From Mariniflexile sp. AS56 (GTDB lineage Bacteria > Bacteroidota > Bacteroidia > Flavobacteriales > Flavobacteriaceae), in contig NZ_JAUPED010000001.1 of NCBI RefSeq assembly GCF_030552475.1, forward strand, positions 496,001-560,000: a stretch of DNA of 64,000 bases, in the 5' to 3' direction. How positions within the stretch are numbered: position 1 is the stretch's first letter; every line of letters begins with the position of its first letter. The notes beneath the pieces are model-generated. The model was given only the letters and a program-made list of their open reading frames with translations. It was not told the origin of the DNA and made no database searches. Both the position numbers and the translations under genes were made by a program. Positions 27,376 through 35,775 of the stretch are shown one piece after another.

Positions 27376-28344
27376 ATGACAGACTCCCAAGAAGCTATAG
27401 AAGTACGCCACGATTTGCAAACCCTTGCGTTTTACAATCTTGAAAATTTATTTGATTTATTAGATGATAAACGTACGAATGACAATGATTTCCTGCCTAC
27501 TTCGGTAAAAAAATGGACACCAAAACGCTACGATAATAAACTCAGGAAATTAAGTTTCGCTATCTCTAGCATAGGAAAGAAAGAAACAGGAAAACACCCC
27601 GCTATTGTTGGGCTAGCCGAAGTTGAGAGCGCTAAAGTAATTCAAGATTTAATAGCTTATAAGCATTTAGAAACTTGCAATTACGCTTATGTACACTACG
27701 ATTCATTAGATGAACGCGGTATTGATGTTGCTTTAATTTATGACACTACTGCATTTGAAGTATCACATTCTGAAGTTTTTAGAATTCATTTAACCAATGA
27801 ACAGGGCATGCCTGATTACACCAGAGACATCCTATTGGTTTCCGGCTTTTTAGATGGTGAAGCGGTTCACGTTATTGTAAACCATTGGTCGTCTAGACGC
27901 GAGGGCGAAAAAGAAACGGAACCAAAACGCATGGCTTCATCACATAAAGTCGCTGAAATTATCAGCAATTTACGCTTAGAAAATCCAGAAGCAAAAATTA
28001 TTGTTATGGGAGATTTTAACGACGACCCTTCCAGTAATAGTATTAAAAATTTGGTTCAAACAGCAAACCTTTACAACCCCATGGATACCTTGCGTTCGTT
28101 TAGTCGAGGCACTACCATGCACAACCGCCAGTGGAATTTATTCGACCAGATTATTTTTTCTACTAACTTTTTTGAAAGCACACCCAATAAGTTAGAATTT
28201 GACAGTGCTAATATTTTTGATGAAGATTTTTTAAAACTCTTTAACGGAAAATTTAAAGGCACACCATACAGAACTTACATTGGCAAAAAATACCAAGGCG
28301 GTTATAGTGACCACTTTCCGGTGTATGCTATTTTTAAAAGGTGA
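27376..28344 (+). CDS. Endonuclease/exonuclease/phosphatase (EEP) family protein, no signal peptide
   Basis: A 322-residue metal-dependent phosphoesterase. LAFYNLENLFD (about 17-27) holds the Asn/Glu metal site, GLAEVESAKV a second Glu, and YDSLDERGIDVALIYD is a family motif. VNHWSSRREGEKETEPKR contributes active-site His, MGDFNDDPSSNS the Asp/Asn pair, and GYSDHFPVYAIF the C-terminal catalytic His. The N-terminus lacks a signal peptide, unlike its paralogue at 34124-35179, with which it shares most of these motifs. Substrate could be DNA, RNA or a phosphoester. It is divergent from hflX. Confidence 0.87.
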   Translation: MTDSQEAIEVRHDLQTLAFYNLENLFDLLDDKRTNDNDFLPTSVKKWTPKRYDNKLRKLSFAISSIGKKETGKHPAIVGLAEVESAKVIQDLIAYKHLETCNYAYVHYDSLDERGIDVALIYDTTAFEVSHSEVFRIHLTNEQGMPDYTRDILLVSGFLDGEAVHVIVNHWSSRREGEKETEPKRMASSHKVAEIISNLRLENPEAKIIVMGDFNDDPSSNSIKNLVQTANLYNPMDTLRSFSRGTTMHNRQWNLFDQIIFSTNFFESTPNKLEFDSANIFDEDFLKLFNGKFKGTPYRTYIGKKYQGGYSDHFPVYAIFKR

Positions 28345-28351
28345 TGCTTAC

Positions 28352-28445
28352 CTCATTGCGAGGAACAAAGCAATCTGTTGTTCTGCAAAGAAATGAATAA
28401 CTTCAATTAATAAGATTACTTCAGTCACACCTACTTGTAATGACG
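28352..28445. repeat. Decayed inverted-repeat element (CATTGCGAGGAAC...GCAATCT type)
   Basis: The left arm CTCATTGCGAGGAACAAAGC, ending AATCT, spans 28352-28376. A degraded reverse arm from AGATTACTTC to TTGTAATGACG spans 28413-28445. From memory, intact CGTCATTGCGAGGAACGAAG-type palindromes are dispersed in many bacterial genomes. Here the right half has several changes and an insertion, so it looks like an old copy. It fills most of the gap between two convergent genes. Confidence 0.5.
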
Positions 28446-28464
28446 AATAGTGGCTTGTTATAGC

Positions 28465-28842
28465 CTATGCTGCTTGAAAAAGAATAAGCGCCAATACAAT
28501 CACTCCAACAGGTAACAACAAAAGCAACCAAATATTATGTTGAGGACTTGCCTTTTTGGTCATTCTAGCCTTTATCATCATACGTCTTTTACCTGTGTAT
28601 TGCATCCAATTTTTAAAAAACACAAACAAGGAAACCAAAACAAAAAGCGTCCAAGCCTTTTCTTTGCTCATGGTACTCATATTCATCTGGTTAAAAAACT
28701 TCGCAAAGAAAATACCCAAAAACAATAATAAAGCACATTGCAATATCGAAATATAAGCAATAGCAATACTATTCGATTTTTGTTTGTATTTGGGTTTAAA
28801 AAAAGTAAAAATGCTATAGAAAAGGGAATCGAAGGTGCTCAT
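28465..28842 (-). CDS. Small integral membrane protein of unknown function
   Basis: A 125-residue protein with three likely membrane segments: about 27-48 (AIAYISILQCALLLFLGIFF), 62-79 (WTLFVLVSLFVFFKNW) and 103-123 (IWLLLLLPVGVIVLALILF). A basic cytoplasmic loop (GKRRMMIKARMTKK) separates the last two. No signal peptide or recognised domain is present. It starts 22 bases after the DUF2971 gene on the same strand and could be co-expressed with it. Confidence 0.65.
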   Translation of the reverse strand: MSTFDSLFYSIFTFFKPKYKQKSNSIAIAYISILQCALLLFLGIFFAKFFNQMNMSTMSKEKAWTLFVLVSLFVFFKNWMQYTGKRRMMIKARMTKKASPQHNIWLLLLLPVGVIVLALILFQAA

Positions 28843-28864
28843 TGGTTGGGTTTTAGTTAGAATA

Positions 28865-29629
28865 TTATTTAGGACACGTAATTATTTTAGTGAAAGTTAA
28901 TTTTCCAAAGGTAGTAGGTTTTTCTAGTTTATAAATTCCAACATTAGCATAATTGTTTTTAACATCGTAAAATACTTTTTTTACATATTGATAATCAGCA
29001 CTGTATCCCAAAATTACATTTCTTAATGCGTTTTTGTTAAATTTAGATTTGCGTTTAAAATTTTTGAGTAAACGAACTTCCTTTTCATATCCCCAGTTTT
29101 TATCCTTTCGGAAAAAAACTTTTCCTATTTCTTTTTCACTTGTAATTGGCATAAATTCCATTTGACTTAACTCTTCTTGATATTGAACGGGACCTAAAAT
29201 GGTGAAAAAATCTTTATCAATATCACTATTGAATTGTAAACAAACTCCTTTATGATTATTTGAATAATTTGCCCAAAGTGGCATATTCATAATATACATT
29301 GAAAAACAAGCAATTCCAAATTCCAAAATTAAGTCTAAAACCTTGCTTTGAGCATATTTTTGAAGAGATTCAGTAGTGTATTCCGACTTAAAGTATTCTT
29401 TTACTTTTTTATCAGTTATGCTCTCAGAAATTAAGTCATAAAATTTTGCTATTTCTTCTGAATTTTCAGTTAATCTAACCAGTTCTGGGCTTGAATCAAA
29501 TGGGTCATTCAATGAATTTCGATCTGCAAAAAAAATATAATTATTAACTATTTCGTCTATTGTTCGGTCAGAATCTGGTCGAAACCTAAATACGTATGGT
29601 CGTCCAGCCTTTTTAATTTCATCATCCAT
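28865..29629 (-). CDS. DUF2971 domain-containing protein
   Basis: A 254-residue soluble protein. The N-terminal YVFRFRPDSDRTIDEIV and FADRNSLNDPFDSS, then the central LWANYSNNHKGVCLQF, are the defining motifs of DUF2971, which has no known biochemical activity. A later charged region (FFRKDKNWGYEKEVRLLK) is also typical. A GTG at 29641 would add four residues; ATG 29629 is preferred. A -7-like box TAAATTTG lies at 29661-29668. DUF2971 genes are patchily distributed and sometimes found in accessory regions, so lateral transfer is possible. Confidence 0.8.
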   Translation of the reverse strand: MDDEIKKAGRPYVFRFRPDSDRTIDEIVNNYIFFADRNSLNDPFDSSPELVRLTENSEEIAKFYDLISESITDKKVKEYFKSEYTTESLQKYAQSKVLDLILEFGIACFSMYIMNMPLWANYSNNHKGVCLQFNSDIDKDFFTILGPVQYQEELSQMEFMPITSEKEIGKVFFRKDKNWGYEKEVRLLKNFKRKSKFNKNALRNVILGYSADYQYVKKVFYDVKNNYANVGIYKLEKPTTFGKLTFTKIITCPK

Positions 29630-29660
29630 TTTGTATAACACCTAACCTATTATATATAGA

Positions 29661-29668
29661 CAAATTTA
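29661..29668 (-). promoter_or_regulatory. Candidate -7 box (TAAATTTG) of the DUF2971 gene
   Basis: TAAATTTG on the minus strand fits TAnnTTTG, about 32 bases before the chosen ATG. No -33 element was seen. Confidence 0.4.
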
Positions 29669-29719
29669 ATCCATATCAACTAATCATTTCCGAATAACAG
29701 AAAATATATTTCTTAAACA

Positions 29720-31156
29720 CTACAGCATATAATCAACACTTACCTCATCCAACTCATAAACACCATCAAAAGCCTCTTGCCCGCTTCCGGTGTATTTAAA
29801 CGCAATATGGAGGTTTCCGGAAGCACAAGTTAAATCGACGTTTCCAGAATTAAACCAAGGCACGAAAGAATCGGAATCTTTCACTACATAAGCAGCAGAC
29901 AATACGCCCCAAGTAGCCAATTTAATATTCGCTGCTGTCCCATCCCAATCTAAAGAATACAAAACCTCTAAAAAACTACTATCGGCTAAACTATTTGAGG
30001 TTTTAAACCGAAGTGTCGCCCCCATTTTACCCGTTAAATTAATAGCGGGTGTAATTAACCAAGCGATATTACTAGCATCACCAGAACTAGCACTCTGAAG
30101 TCTCGCTGAACGCCCTAAAGATGCGTTTGTGGATGTAGAAGAATACGCTTCCCACGCTTTCGTTCCTGCTTCTATATAATTGGTCCAACCTTTGCCTGTA
30201 ATGGGTTTGTTGTTTGTTTGTGTTTCAAAATTGTCATAGAATAAATTACTCGTTCCGTGAGTAGCAGCAAGTCCGCAATTCAATTCCATTGGGTCGCAGC
30301 GTTCTGGTGTATTAAAATTAATATCGGTGGTACTGTTAATCATAATTACATTAAAATCATCTCCATAATCTCTCCCAAAAACACCTTGTATGGTTCCTTT
30401 TCCTTGCGGAACAATTAGCGATTTAAAATCGGCAAACGTGCTAGTTTGCATCAACATCGACACTCCCGAATCACAACTTTCTATGATACGAAATCCATCA
30501 AATTCATCGGTGCTTTCACCTGCATAAGTGGATGCTAAATCAAACCGATTCACTTGTACATTATTTAACTGAATAAGTGTGTTTTCATCTCTACTTGTTA
30601 AATCCTGTATCCTAACAGCTTTAGGTGTTAGTGTCGCAACTTCCGTACCTCTTAAAATGATTTTACGATATTCTGATGCTTGAATTTGTTTCAGCTTATT
30701 CGAATCACCCGTACCAATAGCGATCACGCCGTTAGATAATCCAATGGTTAATCCGTTTAGTTTTACATATACTTTCCTGCCAACTTCAAAGGTATTATAT
30801 AAACTACTGGTGTTTATTTCAATCTTTAGTCCTAAACGTGGGTCATTTTCAGGATCGCTTGCATCTATTTTATTCTGAATAATTAATTCTTCAAAAAAAT
30901 TGCCGCCTTTATCAGTCGAAATAACATAACCTTGAATATACAAATCCTGTTCATCTCTAATTAAAACAGTGGTATTTCCACCGTTAACAGCTTGCTCATA
31001 ACGCTCAACTATCGCTTTGAAAGTAGTAAGACTACTCGCTGGAATATGAGGTTCTTTAATAAGCGTATCTGGAATTGAGAAGTCATCATCTTGCACACAT
31101 GCAGGCATACTAATGGCAACAAAAACACATATTAGAAATTTAAATATATTATTCAT
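29720..31156 (-). CDS. DUF5689-type surface lipoprotein paired with a TonB receptor
   Basis: A 478-residue lipoprotein: MNNIFKFLICVFVAISMPAC gives a lipobox Cys20. About residues 38-285 match DUF5689, with LYIQGYVISTDKGGNFFEEL, GLKIEINTSSLYNTFEVG and KVYVKLNGLTIGL, a pattern I read as OB-fold-like strands. The C-terminal ~175 residues (FYDNFETQTNNKPITGKGWT ... ELDEVSVDYML) look like a jelly-roll, choice-of-anchor-type domain. It follows the TonB receptor gene by 12 bases, the place SusD-type partners occupy, although it shows no SusD features. I infer a surface binding role, perhaps for nucleic acid. Confidence 0.82.
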   Translation of the reverse strand: MNNIFKFLICVFVAISMPACVQDDDFSIPDTLIKEPHIPASSLTTFKAIVERYEQAVNGGNTTVLIRDEQDLYIQGYVISTDKGGNFFEELIIQNKIDASDPENDPRLGLKIEINTSSLYNTFEVGRKVYVKLNGLTIGLSNGVIAIGTGDSNKLKQIQASEYRKIILRGTEVATLTPKAVRIQDLTSRDENTLIQLNNVQVNRFDLASTYAGESTDEFDGFRIIESCDSGVSMLMQTSTFADFKSLIVPQGKGTIQGVFGRDYGDDFNVIMINSTTDINFNTPERCDPMELNCGLAATHGTSNLFYDNFETQTNNKPITGKGWTNYIEAGTKAWEAYSSTSTNASLGRSARLQSASSGDASNIAWLITPAINLTGKMGATLRFKTSNSLADSSFLEVLYSLDWDGTAANIKLATWGVLSAAYVVKDSDSFVPWFNSGNVDLTCASGNLHIAFKYTGSGQEAFDGVYELDEVSVDYML

Positions 31157-31168
31157 AATCCCTTTATT

Positions 31169-33988
31169 TTAAAATCTATAATTCATATTTACAAAATAAG
31201 TCGTACCCCGACCATACCAATACTTTGAACCAAATACGGGTTTTGCCAATGCTATATCATCCCTTATTTCTCTAAAATTCGCGTTTCGAGATTGCTCAAA
31301 TCCGCCTGTTTTATGAACAGCATCTAAAAGGTTATTCACACTCGCAAACAACCCAACATACTTACTTTTAATGCGCCACGACTTCCCTCCTGTTAGGTTT
31401 ACAAGCATATAACCATCAAACCGCTCTTGTTTTAATAATGCTTTGGCCTGAGTTTCATCATAATCATTAAAAGGTTGCCCATCTACATCTGTATTAAAAT
31501 TTGAACTTCTGGTTAATGGTGTTATATCAATATAAGTATTGCTGAAAAAATTTGCCGTTGCACCAAACCACCAATAATCGGGATCTTGGTATTCAAAACC
31601 AACAGAATAGGCGGATTGCGGACCCGCAGCCAGTTTGTAGTTTTTTAAATGAGCTTTTCCCAAATACACATTGGTAAAATCTTCTGAAGAGACATATAGA
31701 TTCGGGTTATTATTATAGGTAAACTGTCCCACTGCTAAGGCCCCTTTCAGTTTCATGGTTGGTGTTACTTGGGCTTCAATTCCTAATTCGGCACCAAGAT
31801 GTTTCTTTTCAATACCTTGAAGCACTTCTTGCACAAAATTAGCTTCTTCACCTGTCCCCGTTTCGGTAAAAGCATTAATGGCACCAATACCATCTGCAAA
31901 GAAAAATGAGATTTCGTTCGCATCTTCTATTTGAGTGTAATAGCCCGTAAGTTTGGCTTTCATTATAGACGACCTAAAAATATAACTAGCATCGACACTG
32001 TTTATTTTTTCTTCGGAAATATGAGGGACCACATTATGGTTTTCTCTTGAATTGGAATACGTGTTTTGAATGGATGGCGCTTTAGAAACGTACCCCAAAT
32101 TAATATCTAGCAGATGCCTTCCTGTAATTTTATAGGTCGTCCCACCCTTCAAACCGAAACCTAGAAAGTTCAATTCATCACCTTTCCCGAATGATTGCTC
32201 ACCAGGAAATGAGCCATTTTCATAAACACCATTTCTTTGATACTTGGTACGCGTTACATTTCCGGCCACATAAAAATCCACCTTATTGTATTTAAATTGT
32301 GACTGCGCAAAAACTCCAAACACCTCTGCATGGATATTGTAATTGTATTTAAACCTGTCGTCCACACCAACAATTCTATTCGGGTTAAGTAAATTGTTTT
32401 GAATCGCGTCAGGGTTATTTACAAAATCGTTGGCATACCCATCTACGTCCAAATAACTATTCGCTCCTAATAAATCGAGTACCTTGGCATAGTTTTTAGA
32501 CTTTAGTGTTTTATAATTCACCGCGGCATTAAAACTAACATGCTCGTTAATTTGAGAATTTAATATAGAATTAAAGGTGACTTGTTTGTCGTCTACACGA
32601 TCTTCATATAAAGCATAAACGGCGTGACCTCCTTGTGCCGAATTACTGATGTTTGCACTGTATAAATCGTGCCAATTAATTTGACCGTTATTTAAAAATT
32701 CTTGTTGTGCGGTGTAAGCAAATCCTAAATCATTAGGAAAATTACGCTCAAAATAACTTGGTAATTTTTGATAATAAGACGCACTCGGGTTAGACCCTCC
32801 GCCTTCGGGATAGCCATTTACCAAATCGGTGCCATTATAATCTAAACGGCTATTCCCTTGTTTCCCGAATTGATAAGCCATCGTAGTAGTTATGGCTGTT
32901 TTTTTATTAACAGTCCAATAATGACTCCATATCAAAATAGGTTCATCAACCTCTTTCATTCTAGAATTTCGTTTTTCACCATCTTGCCAACCCCAATATT
33001 CATTGTATTTAATCCCTTTTAAATCGTAAACTTCTTGCGTATTTGGTGATGATTTTCCACGTCTATTAGGCGTATAAATTCCCGTGAAATTGAGACTATG
33101 TTTATCATTAATTTTCCTTTCTACGGAAGTAAAAAAGGAATTAGAATCGTATAACGTCGCATCTTGATAGCCTTCATCACCCCAACGTCTGCCTATAGAA
33201 AAGGCAAATGCCCAATCGTTTTCTAGCAAACCCGAAGCGTAAGTAGCCATCAATCGATTTGCGTAACTTCTGTTAGACGCGGAATAGGTAACCCGACTAC
33301 CACTGCGATATTCTGAAGCCCTCGTATTGATATTAGTGGAACCATAAACACCTCCAAAATTATAATTAGAGGGCGTTAAACCTGTGGATAGTTCTTGATT
33401 ACGCAACACATCATTTAGGCCTCCCCAATTGCTCCACTGTGGTCGCCCATTATAAAGTTTGTTCATTTCTATACCGTTCAATAAAACGGTACTGTTTTCA
33501 GAATCTAAACCTCTCACTCTAAAAAATGCAGCGCTAAACTCGAAGGCGGCCGTACGCTGAAACACATCCAAAGACGCTGCTAGTAATCCCGAAATATTAT
33601 CAGACCCGCTGTTATCATCATTCAATTCATCATCGGAAAGGGTAATGGTAAACAAATCTTGAGTACTTGTAACATCAAGATCCAAGGTCATGTCTGTAAT
33701 ATTAACCGTTCTATTAAGGTTAACCACGACGGGAAATCGCTTCGTTTGATAGCCTATTTTATAAATTTTTATGATTTGTTCTCCCAAAGGGATGTGAGCA
33801 GAAAATATAAAAGCACCATTTGCGTCAGTTTGAGTTAATTGGTCTGTGCCTTCAATACTAATTGAAACATCGGGAATAGCATCAAAAGATAACGCATCTT
33901 TCACACTCCCTTTAATAATGGTTTGTTGTGCGAAAACTATAAAAATTGAAAATAAACTGAACAAAAAAGCAAACCATCTTTTTTTCAT
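31169..33988 (-). CDS. TonB-dependent outer-membrane receptor (paired with DUF5689 lipoprotein)
   Basis: A 939-residue receptor. Signal peptide about 1-20; a carboxypeptidase-regulatory-like N-terminal domain (IIKGSVKDALSFDAIPDVSI, to about 100); a plug with FFRVRGLDSENSTVLLNGIE and WSNWGGLNDVLRNQEL; then a 22-strand-type barrel ending YFVNMNYRF. It should import a substrate across the outer membrane using TonB energy. It precedes the DUF5689 gene by 12 bases and is divergent from an exported EEP-family nuclease. The WSNW motif in the plug is shared with the second receptor at 39321-41864. Substrate is inferred from neighbours only. Confidence 0.93.
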   Translation of the reverse strand: MKKRWFAFLFSLFSIFIVFAQQTIIKGSVKDALSFDAIPDVSISIEGTDQLTQTDANGAFIFSAHIPLGEQIIKIYKIGYQTKRFPVVVNLNRTVNITDMTLDLDVTSTQDLFTITLSDDELNDDNSGSDNISGLLAASLDVFQRTAAFEFSAAFFRVRGLDSENSTVLLNGIEMNKLYNGRPQWSNWGGLNDVLRNQELSTGLTPSNYNFGGVYGSTNINTRASEYRSGSRVTYSASNRSYANRLMATYASGLLENDWAFAFSIGRRWGDEGYQDATLYDSNSFFTSVERKINDKHSLNFTGIYTPNRRGKSSPNTQEVYDLKGIKYNEYWGWQDGEKRNSRMKEVDEPILIWSHYWTVNKKTAITTTMAYQFGKQGNSRLDYNGTDLVNGYPEGGGSNPSASYYQKLPSYFERNFPNDLGFAYTAQQEFLNNGQINWHDLYSANISNSAQGGHAVYALYEDRVDDKQVTFNSILNSQINEHVSFNAAVNYKTLKSKNYAKVLDLLGANSYLDVDGYANDFVNNPDAIQNNLLNPNRIVGVDDRFKYNYNIHAEVFGVFAQSQFKYNKVDFYVAGNVTRTKYQRNGVYENGSFPGEQSFGKGDELNFLGFGLKGGTTYKITGRHLLDINLGYVSKAPSIQNTYSNSRENHNVVPHISEEKINSVDASYIFRSSIMKAKLTGYYTQIEDANEISFFFADGIGAINAFTETGTGEEANFVQEVLQGIEKKHLGAELGIEAQVTPTMKLKGALAVGQFTYNNNPNLYVSSEDFTNVYLGKAHLKNYKLAAGPQSAYSVGFEYQDPDYWWFGATANFFSNTYIDITPLTRSSNFNTDVDGQPFNDYDETQAKALLKQERFDGYMLVNLTGGKSWRIKSKYVGLFASVNNLLDAVHKTGGFEQSRNANFREIRDDIALAKPVFGSKYWYGRGTTYFVNMNYRF

Positions 33989-34123
33989 CCTTCAATTAAA
34001 TATTATAAATTAAATGTGGTTAAAAACCCCTTTGTTTCATAAACATAAACTTACATTATTTTTTGATTACTATTTAAAATTGATTTAAATTTTACATCAA
34101 AAAAATAAAGCCCTTTTTTACTC

Positions 34124-35179
34124 ATGAAAAAAGTTAGATTCTATTTATTAGCTTTCATATTAGTTCTATTTACTAAAGCCAACTCGCAAGACAAAAAGCT
34201 TTACAAAATACACACACTCGCTTTCTATAATTTAGAAAACTTGTTCGACACCATGGACGACCCGACAAAGTTTGACGAATCTAGCCCCATCATGTCCATA
34301 AACACAAACCGAGACATCGTTTATAAAAAAAAGGTTAAAAATATGGCACTGGTTTTAGCCAATATTGGGAAAGAAGTCAGCAATAATTCGCCTGCCATCA
34401 TTGGTGTTTGTGAAGTTGAAAACAGAGACGTACTTGAAGACCTTGTTAATGATAGCTTATTACAAAGTATAGATTATGGTATAATTCATTATGATTCACC
34501 AGATCTTCGAGGTATTGATGTCGCTCTATTATACCAGAAAAAACTATTCACGCCTATTTCTACGAGCAGTCATGAATTAAAAATTTATGATGACCAAACA
34601 GGCAAACGAGTTTATACCAGAGATCAACTGCTGGTGAGTGGCTATTTAGAAGAAGAGCTTATTCACGTTATTGTAAACCATTGGCCCTCTAGAAGCGGTG
34701 GTGAGGCTAAAAGCAAACCTAAGCGCATAGCTGCGGCAAAATTAACCAAACATGTGGTAGACTCTTTAATTATAATTGACCCCTATGCAAAGGTTTTTAT
34801 TATGGGCGATTTGAATGATGACCCAACAAGTGAAAGTGTAAAAGCCATTTTGAATCCAGAAAAAGATAAAGACAAAGTTCTATTTAAAGGCCTTTACAAC
34901 CCTTTTGAAGCTTTTTATAAGAAAGGCCTGGGCACAACAGCCTATAGAGATGCTTGGAGCTTATTTGACCAAATAATAGTAACCAAACCGTTGCTTGAAA
35001 AAGATTATAGTTCGTTTCAATTGTACAAAGCAGGCATTTACAATAAAAACTATTTAATTGAGAAAGCGGGCACCTATAAAGGCTACCCAAAGCGTAGTTT
35101 TTCACAAAGTGGTTTTAATGATGGCTTTAGCGACCACTTTCCTGTTTACGTTTACCTTATAAAGGAAGTGAAACCTTAA
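34124..35179 (+). CDS. Exported endonuclease/exonuclease/phosphatase family enzyme
   Basis: A 351-residue exported phosphoesterase. MKKVRFYLLAFILVLFTKAN, then SQ, is a signal peptide. Catalytic motifs of the EEP fold are all visible: LAFYNLENLFDTMDD, GVCEVENRDVL, YDSPDLRGIDVALLY, IVNHWPSRSGGEAKSKPKR, MGDLNDDPTSES, LFDQIIV and GFSDHFPVYVYL. The HWPSRSGG form resembles extracellular nucleases. It is divergent from the TonB/DUF5689 operon across about 135 bases, which suggests joint regulation. Likely a secreted nuclease, though a phosphatase or sphingomyelinase-like activity is not excluded. Confidence 0.88.
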   Translation: MKKVRFYLLAFILVLFTKANSQDKKLYKIHTLAFYNLENLFDTMDDPTKFDESSPIMSINTNRDIVYKKKVKNMALVLANIGKEVSNNSPAIIGVCEVENRDVLEDLVNDSLLQSIDYGIIHYDSPDLRGIDVALLYQKKLFTPISTSSHELKIYDDQTGKRVYTRDQLLVSGYLEEELIHVIVNHWPSRSGGEAKSKPKRIAAAKLTKHVVDSLIIIDPYAKVFIMGDLNDDPTSESVKAILNPEKDKDKVLFKGLYNPFEAFYKKGLGTTAYRDAWSLFDQIIVTKPLLEKDYSSFQLYKAGIYNKNYLIEKAGTYKGYPKRSFSQSGFNDGFSDHFPVYVYLIKEVKP

Positions 35180-35194
35180 AAACACTTTCTGTTA

Positions 35195-35232
35195 AAACAA
35201 AACAAGCGACTTAAAAGTCGCTTGTTTTGTTT
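35195..35232. terminator. Bidirectional terminator, 18-bp perfect stem
   Basis: Arms AAACAAAACAAGCGACTT (35195-35212) and AAGTCGCTTGTTTTGTTT (35215-35232) with a 2-base loop. It serves the convergent nuclease and membrane-protein genes and abuts the stop codon of the latter at 35233. Confidence 0.85.
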
Positions 35233-35670
35233 CTAGGCTAACCACGTACTCCAAGGAATTCTTGATAATAACAATACCAAACCTAAAGAATAGAAAATAG
35301 CGATTGGTTTTAACTTTGCTTGCGACGTTAGTTTCTTTTTATGTTTTGAATAACCTATTGTAATTAATGCAATTGCAATAATATTTACAAATGGATGCTC
35401 TACTAAATACAAACGTGCTATTGAGTTTTTCATAACTTCACCTCCCATTTCTGCCCACAAATCGAATCGGGGTGAAACAAAATATAATATGATACCAATA
35501 AGTAATTGAATATGCGATACGATTAAAGTAAATAAAGCGATTCTAAAATCTTTAGGTTCATATTCTTTATCTCCAAATACTTTTAATAAGGCATTTACAA
35601 CCGCAATAATTAAAACTATAAACACTAGATATGCCCAATAAGAATGGAGCTTTAAAACAACATCGTACAT
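35233..35670 (-). CDS. Four-helix membrane protein (cytochrome-b-like family of Bacteroidota)
   Basis: A 145-residue inner-membrane protein with four hydrophobic segments (about 10-31, 43-64, 90-107 and 121-137). Membrane-embedded or edge histidines occur in LKLHSYWAYLVF, LIVSHIQLLIG and LVEHPFVNII, a pattern that could bind heme. I recall close relatives in many Flavobacteriaceae labelled cytochrome B or hypothetical. It sits inside the nuclease/TonB region but reads as an ordinary housekeeping membrane protein. No partner gene is evident. Confidence 0.75.
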   Translation of the reverse strand: MYDVVLKLHSYWAYLVFIVLIIAVVNALLKVFGDKEYEPKDFRIALFTLIVSHIQLLIGIILYFVSPRFDLWAEMGGEVMKNSIARLYLVEHPFVNIIAIALITIGYSKHKKKLTSQAKLKPIAIFYSLGLVLLLSRIPWSTWLA

Positions 35671-35721
35671 GAATTAAATAATTTAAAATTTATAAAAACA
35701 AATGTAATAATTAAAACATAA

Positions 35722-35749
35722 AAAAACCGCTTCCTGAGAAGCGGTTTTT
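35722..35749 (-). terminator. Terminator of the endonuclease I lipoprotein gene
   Basis: Perfect 12-bp arms AAAAACCGCTTC / GAAGCGGTTTTT with a CTGA loop, downstream of the stop codon at 35776. Confidence 0.85.
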
Positions 35750-35775
35750 AAAACTTAAAATAGTGACTTATATTA

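Noticed and set aside
28352-29629. Prophage or integrative element around the DUF2971 gene
   Set aside because: No integrase, transposase, tRNA-associated att repeats or phage structural genes were seen nearby.
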